From Wuchereria bancrofti (lineage: Eukaryota; Nematoda; Chromadorea; Rhabditida; Onchocercidae), in NCBI GenBank assembly GCA_005281725.1, contig SSBO01000012.1:5595564-5659563 (forward strand): a stretch of 64,000 nucleotides of DNA, read 5' to 3'. The notes below the pieces were generated by a model that saw only the letters and a list, made by a program, of their open reading frames with translations, had not been told where the DNA came from and made no database searches. A program made the translations under genes and the position numbers. This document shows, piece after piece, positions 1 to 15,800 of this stretch. How positions within the stretch are numbered: position 1 is the first letter of the stretch; each line of letters begins with the position of its first letter.

Positions 1-199
1 ACTGTTTAAGAAAAAATTATTGTTAATATAGCCCGTGACCAATATCTTCAGTCACAAGACAACATTGTGTTCAAATGAAAAATAAAATCATATTTTTGAA
101 TAATGCATACTAGGATTTAAAAAAAAAAAAAAAAAAAGGATTTAAGCATTCTCTGGCACGGACATTAGACAGTAGCAGAAAAACTGATTTCCTGTTAAT

Positions 200-2432
<2,233 letters not shown>

Positions 2433-5400
2433 TCTAAAAACCCTCCTTCTGAAAATAAATAAGTGAAATGTGTTGACAATTTGAGACCTTGTCAAACAGT
2501 AGTCCAAATCAATAACGCGCGCGTTGAAAGGTGATTCTGATCATCTGGAGACTGTGATCCTGAAACGATTGATATACAGAGTTTAGAATATAGATCCATT
2601 CCAAAATTAAAAAAAAAATGACCACCGAATAAAACGCAGAAAACAATGAAATAGAGTGATAGCTGAAGATAGAAATACTCAATCTAAAAAGTAATTTCGT
2701 CAGTAAACAGTGCATGGAACTAAACTAATCTCAAAATACTGACATACTCGTTATCAGGTGCAAGAAGGAAATGACCTCTCTACCATTTTTACTGGATTTT
2801 AATCCAGAATATTTAGAGAGACACGACCATCGGACATAACTATGCACATGATCATTAACCAATTTCTCAAACAAAACACATTTATTATAGATGAGTTCAT
2901 AATTGAAAATAATTCCATAAATGTCACAAACTTGGAAGTCGACGAAAGAACTCATTCCTTAGCTAGTGAACTGTTTCATTGATTAATTTAAATTAGCCAC
3001 GAAAGAACCCTAACACTACCGTTATCAGTTATAACAAAAGGAAATAGTCTTTTATCACAGCTTGCCAACACTCCTTAACTCCTTTGAGACCGGAAGTTCT
3101 CCAGCTCCCACTTACCCTCGAATATACTACCTACATAACAGTAAACTACAAAATATCTCAACACAAAGTGCCGGTACAACAAATTTCATACTGTTGCTAT
3201 CAGAGCAGCACATATTTGGACCATTTCAAAAGTACCCGTTGCAAGAGCGTGAATGGTGCGAACAACAATAGCAGCACTGAATCCGCAAACCTATTTCTCA
3301 CCTAACTTGTACCGTACTGAAATAGTTTCCATGATGCGGGGTAGGTGGCCGACCTGCTAATGGACGATTGGTAACCAGAATCTACACTGCTGAAAAAAGA
3401 GAACTTGAAACAATCGCAAATTTCGCAAGCATATGTGGATCTACTTCTTTGTAAGGCTAGAGTTAAGTTTCAGAGTATGTGTTAATGAATACTTCGAGGT
3501 GGAACACTCCAGAACGGCACGTCTCACATCACGCCTTAGCACGCTATAATTCATGTGGCGAACTAAAAAGTTTGTTTATCTGCCTCAACATTTTTTGGCA
3601 ATAGTAAAAGTCAAAAAATCGAGATTTCTATAGATCAAGTTAATAAGTTCATATTATTTAACGACCAGCGTCATGCTGCTTGTGGATACGCGATTCCCTC
3701 GTTGCTTATATAACTACCAAAAAATTTACCGAGCACACACGCAGAGGAATGAAGCATCAGAACTCAGATCTCATAAGAGCTTATATCAAGAATTATTCGT
3801 ACTCTCAACATTCTGCACATCGAATTCTTCGTGTTTATTTCTATGTATCGATAATATATTGGCCAGCATTGTAAAACCAAACGTTAAACGTCAAAGGCGA
3901 TTATCGTAAGGATGACAATGGGATAACCAAAGCTTCGAATATGGATACATACTCTCTAGGACGTTCTTACATATGTAGCACTGTGTTTATTATAATTTAC
4001 TTCTAAAGTATAATCATGCTTGTTCTACAAAACACAAAGTTCCCGAACAGCTTGAAATAATTGGGAAGATTATAAATTGCAGCTATTTTTCATTTTTACC
4101 AAAAACTCTTTGACGGATAAGGATGGTTGACAGTGAAGCAGAATGCTTACCTGCTTCTGAAGAATCTCTTTGGAACTGTCATTTGTCTTGATTGAATCGT
4201 TCGTTTTAGGTTTCTGGATGCATCTTGATTGCGAGATTGCTTTTTTCGTCCTCTTCCATTCATTATCACTAAAATTTATCGTTTCATTTAAAACTCAAAA
4301 CACTGTTGTACACAGTGAAAGAATTTTTTCGTATGAGGCATGGATGGTTAAACGTTTTGTCCGTGGTAAGCGCAGCATAGTACTATAACATCCTGATTAC
4401 AGAATCGTTTTGCTTTGTTCTCCATTATGAGGAGGAACATAAATATCTTGAATGTACAGAAACCAAAGCGTACAAGATACTGGTCGCTTATGCAAAGCGA
4501 AGCATCAGAAAGCATTTTCAACAGGTTAGCAAGGTGTAGGCACATATTTGCAATGCCTTTCATCTTACTGAGTTGCAATTGTTTTGTTCAATGCTAAAAA
4601 CGCAAGTTACTTCATGGATATTATCCCGTCAACAATTCAGACGATGTTTACCAGTTTGGGATAGCAGACCAGTACGGCAGTCAAAAAAATAGAAGAATCA
4701 TCAACCTGGACTGGGGACACTTACATAAAAATTTAGCGTTCATTTCTAGATCATTTGAAAGGAAGGAAAAGAGGGAAAAGGGGACAGAGGGCAGACATTC
4801 AGAAGAAATGCGGCGGGAAAAGGTGAGATGCAACAGGTCGAGGCCGCAGTGAAAGACGACGCTAATACCCCTGCTAAGTGTAAAGGAGAAACACTTCTCT
4901 CGTCTCCTTAACTTTGTACTTCTACTCTTCACGACAAATAATCAGACAGAAGTAACGGTTTCGAGAGAACATTCAGTGTAAGATAATAGAAGCTTGAACA
5001 ATATTACTATTCATCAGTTAATTGATGAGACCAAGATTTTAAATGGTACCATTAATGTTCCGTCTTGGTTTTATATAAAAATGCCTGATTTTTTTGAGAA
5101 ATATTTCCCACACAATGAAAATTATAAAATAATGAATAGCAAAATATACCACCCGTTATATTTCCAGTCAACTATTTAATCTATTTTTCAGGTCAATAAA
5201 CTAATCTATTGCCCCTGTGTCCCTATACTTTCTCTACTTCTCACAGATGACTTAGTAGTAGGCTGTAATTTCTTAAAACACCTTCAGACATATTCCCCTG
5301 TCCCTTCCATTCAACTTCTGCTTCCCAGCACCTTTCAAATGAACTCACTCCACTGCGCAGGTTCAGAATCGCCTCTTCAAAGATAGTCTCGCAGTGCAAC

Positions 5401-6107
5401 TACGTGCAAACAAACTGCATTAAACATCGTTGTCACCGACACCCTTGACTGTTGTATGGGTGAATTAGTTTTGGTGGTGTTTGGGCGATGAAAGATGCTG
5501 GGAACGTGGAAGGGAGGGAAAGGGTTAAGTGGTAATGGAATAAATGCGGAATATCCCTTTCGTGAAAGCTGAAATGAAACAGATGCAAGATGTGAGGCAC
5601 TAGTATCCAGATATATAGTAAGATTCATCCAGGAACTTCCAAGGCTTCTGGAAACATAATCGTGCATTCGTTCACTTTCATTCGTGTTTTGGTTCTCCAT
5701 GAAAGATGTTTTTTCCAGTTTGTTGAGGACCACTGTACTCAACTTTTGAGCTTATTCGCTCTGTCACCTGTCAGCAAAGAACGTAAGCATTTTTGCCGCA
5801 TAACATTGTAATTGTGAGCCTGTTGAAGCTGTTGAAGTGCTTGATGTTGAAACTTCAACTGAAATATAAGCATTGTGAAAAGATTCATGTCATGAAAACA
5901 TTACTGGAATGCATTAGATTGGTCGAAACTTTTCAGAGCAATTGAAACATTCCCCACAACTTTTGCGGACTTACTAATAGAACTAATAAATCTTATTTCA
6001 ATACAGTTTTGATATATACCTACTTCTGGAGAAGTTTTACTTTAATGAGTTAGGTTGCTCTAATGCTATAGTTTACTTCATCCTTCCAGGGTGATTATGC
6101 TATTTTA
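2433..6107. other. Divergent intergenic region between let-92 and rbc-1
   Basis: This 3.7 kb separates the start codons of two diverging genes and should hold both promoters. No open frame here resembles a known protein or has convincing splice signals. A purine-rich G+A tract lies around 4740-4850 and another around 5480-5545. An acceptor-like CATCCTTCCAG ends at 6089, just before the rbc-1 start, so 5' leader exons of rbc-1 may lie in this stretch. Confidence 0.5.
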
Positions 6108-9100
6108 ATGAATGTGCATCAGATTTTGACTGGGGCTCTTAACCGTGGTGATGAGGTTTTCAGCGTTGGAGTGATCGATGGTCTTAGTTTTACGGTTTGT
6201 CAACTCTTTTGCTTCATTTTAATGTAAATTATGTATAAATATTTATTTACTTGTTGTGTTTTCGATATCTTGTCCATCAACAGGCGTGCGCAGTTGGTAC
6301 GAATGTCGTGATATATTCATCTTCCTTCAAGCGTGTGCAAGTTATTACACCTGCAAGTTGTGATGAAGGATTACTAGTGAAGTGTGTATCTGCTTGCTGT
6401 GAAACTGGAAAGGTTTTTATTCCTCATCTTTTTTTTTCCTGAATGATTAACTCAAAATTCTGTTCAAGTATTATTCAAACATAAGTATTTGAATTAGGTG
6501 AGATACTGTTTTATGGTATCATCACTCAAAGACTACTTTGTCATTTTGTTGAAAATGTAGATTGTCTGAATTGGGTAAGTCAATGAATTGTTTGTATGAG
6601 CACGTGGCAAATGTTGCATTCACTTTGTTCATCAGTGTCATATGAAATGATTTGCTTGCATTGTAGATTGTAGCAACTTATAGCAGTGTGGTACGCGTTT
6701 ATGAACCGATTACGCGAACGGAAGATGGGACTAACGTACATTTCATTTTTGTTTTTCAACTTAAAGTTGTTCGACTCATTTTTTTTATCTCTTTATGTTG
6801 TTTCTTCTGATAATCTGTTGAGTTCTCGATTTTTATCTCCTAATATGTATTTGAAAATGTTTGTAGGATTTCACGTACCAATGGATTGAAACATATAATC
6901 TTCCCCTGAAGTGCACAGTGGATAAGATACAATGGAGTTTGCAAGGCTTGCGACTGTTGATATGTTGTGGTGATGCGCTTCACCTTTATCAAAATTTGCT
7001 TCTTTCTGCTGCTTTGGATGTTAAATTGGATACCGTAACATTGGGAATAGTTGAGAAGGTCATTCATATGCTGTTTTATTTTAAGCTGTGGATACTATTT
7101 GTCAAGTACATAATCTTTTTTCAGAAAAATGAACCTGGAAATGAAAGAGTTTCGTCTTGGGATTGTGTTTGGTCGCAGAAATTAGCAGCAAAACCAAAGT
7201 TCATGGCCAGTTCGCCTGATGGAGTTTATTTTGCTACCTGCGGTGTTTCAGATTGTCTGGTGAAGATATGGTTTCAGAGAGAAGGTAGCTGTTGATCAAT
7301 CTATGTTTCTTTTTTTTGTACTTGAATTCCTGCTGTTATGCTCTTTTTTTCATTCAACGGCTAAATTCAAGAAAAGATGGATGGAAACTGTTACAACCCT
7401 CAGTGTTAGCTACAGTATTTCCTAGAACGAAAATAAGCTTAGTGGATCTTTGTCAAATCTGTAGTCTATGAATGTTTTGTTTGGGAATTATTTACTTTTC
7501 AGAATCTGATGGTGTAGAGAATAGTGAAAATGGTCTTTCATTTGGTTTCAGTTATGTGCAGCACCCTCAACCAGTTGCTGGTTTTGAATGGCGGAAAATT
7601 CCTCGTTACATGTCACGGTTAATTATTATTATATCAGCTGGTTTTTATTTGTTTTCAACATAATCTTTACTGCAGTAAAGTGGGACCGTTGATTTCAAAT
7701 GACTATTCCAGGCAATATGTTCAGAATGCTTTGCTCACCTGGTGTGAAGACAATACAGTTCGGATTTGGAAAGAAGCTACTACCGTATCTGTTGACTTCC
7801 AGACTGTTATTAGTACAGCGGAGGTGATATTTATCGAAAAAAGTCCCACGGGAGAACGTTGTTCCAAAAAACATTCACTTCGAAGTACTCGAGCAAAAAT
7901 CAAAACTTTTCTTAAGAAAATTATGTAAGTTAAAAGATATGATCTAAATTTCTTCAAGTTTGTAAACGCTATGATTTTTGGGATCTATTAGATATAGTGC
8001 TAGATGTAGTGGTTAATATATGAAATAATGGAATGAAGAGCAGAAGATTCTGAAAGTCAAGTCTTTAGATACACCGTTTTTAGGGAGAGGAAGGCACTTG
8101 CAGGTGAATTAATGCAGCCAACAAGATCATCTGTGTCCAGAAGCGCTTCATTATGCGAGATTGCTTCAGGGAAGCATACTGACTCTAGTCCTGTATTTTA
8201 TCTCTGCACTACTATAAATGCTCAAAATGGTGTGTTTTTTAAAATATTTCCTAATATGAAGTGTTAATTCATGTGTGATACTATATTTTTTTTGAGTGTT
8301 ACTATTACAGATTGTCTTTTGGTTCCATCATTGGGAACTTCCGCTGAACAAAGACCGTTTATGATTCACTGGTTAAACAATAAAGAGATTGTTTATGACA
8401 CTGGCATTGAAAGAATTATGGTGGAAGCTCTGATCAGTGATTGTTCTGCACAACCGAATGAAATTGAAAATTCGATTAGAAGTACTGCCTTGGTCCTTTA
8501 ATTTGATTAGGATCTTGATGTGTACAACAATAAATTCCATTTTTTTAGAAAGTGTGCTGTCGATGCAAAATTTGTTCACTGAATCTTTACATAATATTGA
8601 CGATACTAAAGTGACATCGGCTGGTTCTGTGGACCATGAAGATGTATTCTTGGACGGAACGCTTACCAGTAATTTTAACGATGCAACTGGAACTTTTTCT
8701 AATGTGTGTGAATACTTATATTTTAATATTTCACGGTGTAGTAAAATGAAGGTTTCGAAAATGATCATTTTTTACTTTGAGGATACAACATCATCGAAAG
8801 ATCCTCTGGATTTAAAATTAAATATCCTTATACGAGAATGGGAAAAGTCTACGGACGTTTTGTTTGCTGTGCATCCTGTTGACGGCAGCTTGCTAACCTG
8901 GTAAAAACATTGCTTTTTTCTCAATGATATAAAATTGTGTTGTAAATATCTAGATCACTTTTTAAGTTAGGTCCGAAATTTTCCTACTCCCTCAAAATAT
9001 TTTTACTTAACCTTTCTGCTCCCAGTATTTTAACGAAAAACGGAGATTCAATTCTTCTGAAGAACTGGATGAAAATTGCTTCGTTTTGCAGGACAGTCGA

Positions 9101-12100
9101 ATGGCTTGATGATCTGTTGCGACAGCCTACCGCTAGTTTCACTTCACGGTTCCCATCTGCATTTTCACTTTCAGATGCGACGTCATTAAATCCTTCGCTG
9201 AGTGTGTATTACCCGTACAGTTTTCTTCATGAACAATTTACTGAAAATTGCTCATCGGATGGTAGGCGTTTGCCGGCTGAATTTTTTCCACCGTGAAATA
9301 TTCACGTCATTTGTATTTTCATAATCATACAGTTAACATTACTTGATTTTTAAGGGGTTTCACAAATATTTGAACGGAGAAGTACAAATTTGCTCTATCT
9401 ACTGACTCATCATAACAATGGATCTTTAAATTTGTGGAATTTGACATTTGAAGATAATGGCAAATTTAATACGGTTGTTAATATATCACATGCTTCAAGA
9501 ATGTGTGGACACCGTTACAAAATTTCACAGGTTCATATCATGGTATTTAAAATACTGCTAAAGTTTTCACATAACTGGAATCCCAGTATGTACAGTTAAG
9601 GCTTCCTTTCGAATGTTCATTTCAATTACTGGACCGGTGAGACTCATTTCTAGTTTCCGGATTGCCTGGGAGATGATGGTTGTTCTTTGTTTACTGCTTA
9701 CTTGATATACAGCAGACGAGGTGTTGTTACGATTGGCTTGCATAATACATTTTATGTTATGAGATGTGGTAGTTTAAAAATAGACAATTGTGATATCGAT
9801 ACGGTGCTTCTATGCAACACCGCTAATATTACATTAAACATCAAGCGGTCATAATATTATTGCAGTAGAACTTTATTATTCCTGGATTATACCACTTGTG
9901 TGATTTCTTTGTGCATAGTTTATTGTTTAGGTCATTGCTCATCCGGTGCTTCCTCTCGCACTTACAACTAGCCATTACAATTACATAACGCAGGACACTG
10001 AAGAATCGGGAAAGGCTGAACTGATATTATGGAAGATAAATCCTGTTGGGCCGCTATGTAAATGTGGTGGCGTTCGGGAATTGGCACGAATGACAAGCAA
10101 TTCATCTGATGCGTTTACAGCCGTTACATGGTTGCCAGTGATTTTGTCAAGGTAGTGAAATTTTTTTTAAGGTCTACTGTAGTCGCCTGCAAATTAAAAG
10201 CAATGTTGAAACTTCACAATGCAAATTGCGATTCTCCTAGATTTGCTAGTTTCTTCATTTTTTGAATTCACAGTGTAAGTATAAATACAAGTTATATATA
10301 CATGCAGTTCATTATTGGGGTGGTTGTCGACTTCACCTTGCTCCTCCTTTGTTGCTAACAGTTCTGGACATATCAACATTTACGAAGCTATCGTTGATGC
10401 TGCGGAATTTCTCACTGATATACATACTTCTGGAAGAAAAAATGTCTCTGATTTTGAAAACAGGTTTCTTTTAATATTTCTAGTTTCCTTGTTATTTGAA
10501 TATTATATATATTTTATTGATTTTTTTTAATGCTTCCATTTAAAATAATACCTGTATGCAATAAGCAAAATTTCGTGACACTAGTCACAGTAGATTTCCA
10601 AAGAAAAATATCAGTTTAAAATGTTTCGTTAGTGTTTGAAGTGAGAACTGATGAAAAGGATGATAAGTTTTATTGGTTTGTTGGAGTGAATAATGGTTGT
10701 TTAAAAAAAGCAGTATTTTCGTGGTATTTGCGATGTCATTTTTTTGTATATGTGTAGCGTTTTCGAATCTCTTCAAGTAATAATTGTTGATTGGAAGGGA
10801 TAAAAATCCTAAGAAAAACGCGAAATGAAGATGATGAATTAAATTTTGTGATACGGCTTATCCTTCAAAAAGAAATTGATGTTATAAGAATAAGTTGGAA
10901 TTGAGCAAATGCATCACACTCTTCCACAATGTGGCATTGTGACCATTTCCAGTAATTAAGGTTTCGTGAATTCGTGGTATAATCTTATACAAAATGTGTT
11001 GTATCCTGCTGCACGAATCGTAAGCGAAATAAATCACAATAAAATTGTATGGCTGAGATCACTGTAATAGGGTTGATGTGATCAGCAATTGTAATAAGAT
11101 TGAAATGATCGTCATTTTGCAGCTGTTCGACCAGTGATGGAAAGACCTATGACATCCGAAATAAAGAAAGTATGAAGAAAATGTGTAAAGTTGTTTCAAC
11201 GCAGTCATCGACAAAGCCTGGTTGCATAGTTTTGTTGTCGAGTATTAATGCTGCTTCGGTATTTTTTTTTTCTCAATATTGCAATTTCTCAAAAATATTT
11301 CGTTCAAAATTCGTTCGTTACTTTGCAGATGCATCACATTGTTTCACTATGTGGCTTCTAATGCTTTCAGTACTTCCATTAACGTTATTTTGTTTTACAG
11401 TTTTTAATATATTGCAGTGTGCAGACAAAATTCTACTTATTCATGCTTTCAACGAACGTTTGCTGGTTGCCAAAGACGACATTTCCGGTGCTACCAGTAC
11501 TTCGCAAAATTTAGCTATTGAACAAGCAAAGATCAATCGTTATTATTTGGTATTATTTGAAAAAGAGAAAGATTCTTCTACAAGGTTTGCGTCTTCTAAA
11601 ATTTATTACCACATCATAATTGTAGAAGTAGTCTCACCGTCTCGAATATTCTAATTATATTCTAATATCTAATTATATGCATCATTTTCAGGTTACGTAT
11701 GTGGTTGATTAATATTGCTGTTATTAATTTAGAAGATCTAGGTACGTTTTGCTTCGTGTAATGATAAGGCGATGATTCAAATCAAAGCAAATCTAAAACA
11801 TTCTTGTTTGCAAAGTATTTTTTTCTGGATTATAGAGAACCTGCCTGCAAAGAATTCGTCAAGTTTAACCAATGTGAAAAACGGAAACGAGAATTCTTTG
11901 AACAAATTGCAGCTCAGTACGGATCTAGTTTACGATGATCATGTTGTACTGCCAGATGGCGTTTCTGTGAGCTCTCATTTTTCACTTAATTTACGTTACT
12001 GTGTTTTGAGAGGAAAGCAAACTTAACGATGTTTTATTGATCAAGTAAGTATCAATTTTAACCCAAATTTTGTTTGGAGAATAAAGTATTTATGGAAAGT

Positions 12101-12848
12101 TCGACATTCAGCTAGCAGTTAACCGGCAGTTCTTTTACTGTCACATTTAAGCCGAGCTATGTTTTCATACATTGCTCGATTGAAATGGTTTGTAAAAGCC
12201 TACTTCAGGATTTAAAATCATGAAATGAAACGTGAAGTTTGCAATGTAACGAAACAAAAATGAGGCATAGTGAGCAGTAATTGTGTATTAATGAAACCGC
12301 CAGCATTGCTATTTAATGGGATTTTGCTTAAGGTGATTTTGGTGGAGCCATCATCAGGTCATCTGCCGTCGTCAAATCTTTATCCCACATACAGGGCACC
12401 TTATCTTGTTCTTTTGGCATGCAGCGATGAAAATGTCCGATTTTATGAATGCTTGAGAATTACTGAAAGTAATGAATCAATTTGCTATAAATGGAAGATG
12501 TGGAGAATGATTAGCAATGCCGTGGATTCGAATATAGAGATGGACGGTAAAGATTTTTTTTATTAGAAGACAAGCAATATTGTGTTTTCTAGTTTTCTTG
12601 AGTGAGCTGCTAGTGGTTAATCAGAAATATTGTTTCTGTCATAAGTATACTTTTTTTTTAGGTCAAATATATTCGATATCAGCGGCTCACAGCAGTCGGT
12701 TTGCTTGTGCCTACCTTCCTGAAGGCATGACTTGTGCAACTTCATCGATAAGTAGCGTCAAAGTTGGTGTGTTTGAATGTGAATCGTCGGGTGGTGTTGA
12801 ATGGCTTCGTGAGGATACAATCACTGTTAGCCTTCGACACAAGATGAG
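6108..12848 (+). other. rbc-1 exons 1-21: N-terminal WD40 region
   Basis: Exon boundaries read from splice sites and phase: 6108-6194, 6284-6412, 6667-6735, 6867-7058, 7125-7284, 7503-7617, 7712-7924, 8084-8229, 8311-8481, 8549-8703, 8782-8900, 9092-9261, 9355-9530, 9931-10151, 10308-10463, 11123-11258, 11418-11584, 11692-11741, 11836-11966, 12333-12546, 12662-12848. The introns 7059-7124 (66 nt) and 8704-8781 (78 nt) are both stopless multiples of three, so retained-intron products would stay in frame. The sequence is conserved around each WD blade and diverges in the loops. Confidence 0.85.
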
Positions 12849-15800
12849 GTTCTTCTTTTTAACTCGTAATGATATCAGTTTATTTTTTGGTCAATAAATT
12901 TTAACAGAGAAAAAGAAGTAATTTTTGATTCACGCTATTTCTGTTTTTATGATGTATGGAATCACAATAAAGATGGTGTTAATTGATGCAATTTCAGTAA
13001 GGACCTAGTCGAGAACTACCTCAGGGAATCAGATGCAGCCATTTCAGGTTTCTTCATGTTCATTTGTTTTAATTATGAGCATCGTAACTGTTTAGAATGA
13101 GAACTAGGTAGATGTACCCTCTGGCTTTTAGAAATTATTGGAGGAGAGACAACTGCAAATTTCATACTAAAGAAGCAGAGAGAAAAAAAATGTTACGGCA
13201 TCTTTTTATTTTTACTTACTCTTTCAGAATTTTGTACGGAGATGCCAGTTAATAATGTATGTCTGAAATGGGTTTCTGCTGAAAATGGTTCACATATTCT
13301 TACGGTGGCGTTGGGTACATACATTTTTTTATATACCCAAGTGTCCCAGGGTGCTGCACAAAGAAATATTGTAATGATGAAAGAACATGACACACATCGT
13401 CGAGGTCCTCTGAGAAAGGCTTCTTCACTTGCGAACCCGGAAACCGTATCAACTCGTCTGGTTAGTTTTGCAAGATTCTTTATTGTTAGACTTCTGGATG
13501 TAATTTCCAACTTGTTTTTGCATGTGGATTTTTTGAAAAAACTAAATTTAGACATAGAATGTAGAATTTTTTTGGATTTAATTTTTAATGCTTTTCGTGC
13601 TCAGGCGCTGGTGTTATGCTGAATAATTATTTTGATTTCCATGTTTAAAAAACTGCTTGTATTGCTGGGAAACAATATACAGTGTTATGGATGGAGTAGA
13701 TAAGAAATTTTTCTTTTTAAAGCAACATAGTATTACTAAAAGATCAACTGTTACGAAAACAAAATAGAAAAGATGCCAAATATTTTGCACTTTTAGTTTA
13801 TTGCTTTACATGTTATTAAGAGGACATAGTCACTTTCTATGGAACAATTATTTGTATTGGTTAAAAATTGTCGACACTTCAAAATTTTCCAAATATGTTG
13901 AACATCTTTACATTTTTAAAAGACAATTTGCGAAATATTTATGTGATATTAATTGGATTTTCAGGTACGATGGCTTTGCATACGGTTTTTAGAGCTGAAA
14001 TCAGCTGATGGTTTACCACCATTGCCAACAACCTTAGGTTGGGTTCGTGACGGCTTATTAATTATCGGTATGCAAAGTGAAATGCGTTGTTATAATCAGT
14101 GGAATTTCCAAGCGGAGTTTCCTAAAATAGAAAAAATGGCAGAAGTTACTAAAGATCTTTCTAAGTAAGTTTGTATTAAATCTTTTTAAAACTTTATAAA
14201 TAAGTTAAATCTTTCCGGAACTTAATAAACTTAATGAATTGTTTTTAAAACTTAGTAAGAACTCTACTTCTTTTCTGACTATAACATTTTCAGAACTAAA
14301 TCATCTAGCTATCTTGCTCTTGATGGTTTGAGTATCTCTTCACATTCTAGCTTGGATCAGTTATCAAAGAAGTGTAAGCAAGATCCCGTCTCTTTGAACA
14401 AGCAGAAACTGTACAAAGATCTGCTACAGAGGTTTTCTCTTTTTTTTTTGATCTCATCGGTTGTACTCTTTCTTATTCAGTCACTTAATTATTTGTCACT
14501 TTCAAGGATGTATTCGGCACCTTATGATTTGCAAACATTGTTTCTGAAAGACGTGCATGTACTTGAAGCTATTAGCGAAGAAGGTTTATTCGAGGCTGCG
14601 CGTTTGGCAAGTCCCATTTTGCCACAATATCATCCAAAGTTGCTTATTGAGCTACTTAATTCTGGTAGGACACATGTGGTCAAAGCAATATTATTGCATG
14701 TTCTGAAAAGCTTAAAGGTAATGTCGCAGTTTTATGTATGAAATGTACATGCTTCAGATTAGGTCGTATTATAGCACAACAATAATAGCTTATGTTTTCA
14801 TTTGCAGCAGTTGAATGTTTCAATACCAAATCCGTTGTCACGGGCTTCTTCAATACGTAAAATGTCACTTACAAGTGGAGACTTGAAAATAGAAGGTTCT
14901 AGACAAGATGCTACCCGAGGACTTTCTGATATCTTTGATGACTCAAACTTGGAATATGATGAGCTTGACGGCATTCCACCATTACCGCTTTATCTCCTTT
15001 TATCTGCTGGTGATCCGTTTTCAGTGGCCAAAGAGAAAACATCTGAAATACTACAAGTAATTTGTAGTTGTCAGTTACTGGATAAGAAATACAGATTTGA
15101 AATTTTCGTAGAATTCGAAATTCTTTTAGAACAAGTACTGTTTAAACAGTTTTCAGTTTATTTTTTGATAAGTCTTTTAAGGATGACAATCTAGATGGTT
15201 CGTTAGATATGGATAGTGAACCGAAAAAATCACGTCAGAACTCATTTTCTATGGATAATGCACATGCACTTTTTGCATCAACAAGCTTTACCGCAAGACA
15301 CAATCGTTTATTGACAGAATTTCTTACCCATACTCATTTACCGGGTAAACATTTTATTTTCTGCTACTTATTTGCATACGTCCTTGTTAATACCAGGCTT
15401 TTCAAAAGTAAAAAATAATTCCAGGTTTGTCAAGTGTTGATCAAATGCACCTCCTGGCAGTTGCAGATACATTAAGTCATTTCTCATCGGATATCATGGA
15501 TAAATCGACGCAAGCAAACGCAGGTATGTAACTGTGCTTATTTTACGGGAACAATTTTGATTTTGCAAAATAATGCTCAATAAAGTATGTATTTGCAGCT
15601 TTTCAAATAACTCAGACACGGATCATGAGCGATTCAGCAAGTGGATATGCTACACCTATTGCTGGATTTGAAACCGTCGACGAGTGTGGATTGAGATATT
15701 TGATGGCCATGAAACAACACGAGTATTTGTTATTGTGTCTACCGCTGCAACAAAAGCATAGTCTTCGTTCAAGGTTTATATATTTCATTTAGGGTGATTT

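Noticed and set aside
5377..5742. 121-codon minus-strand open frame upstream of rbc-1
   Set aside because: No recognisable domain and no splice or leader acceptor in the right place; composition is consistent with chance.
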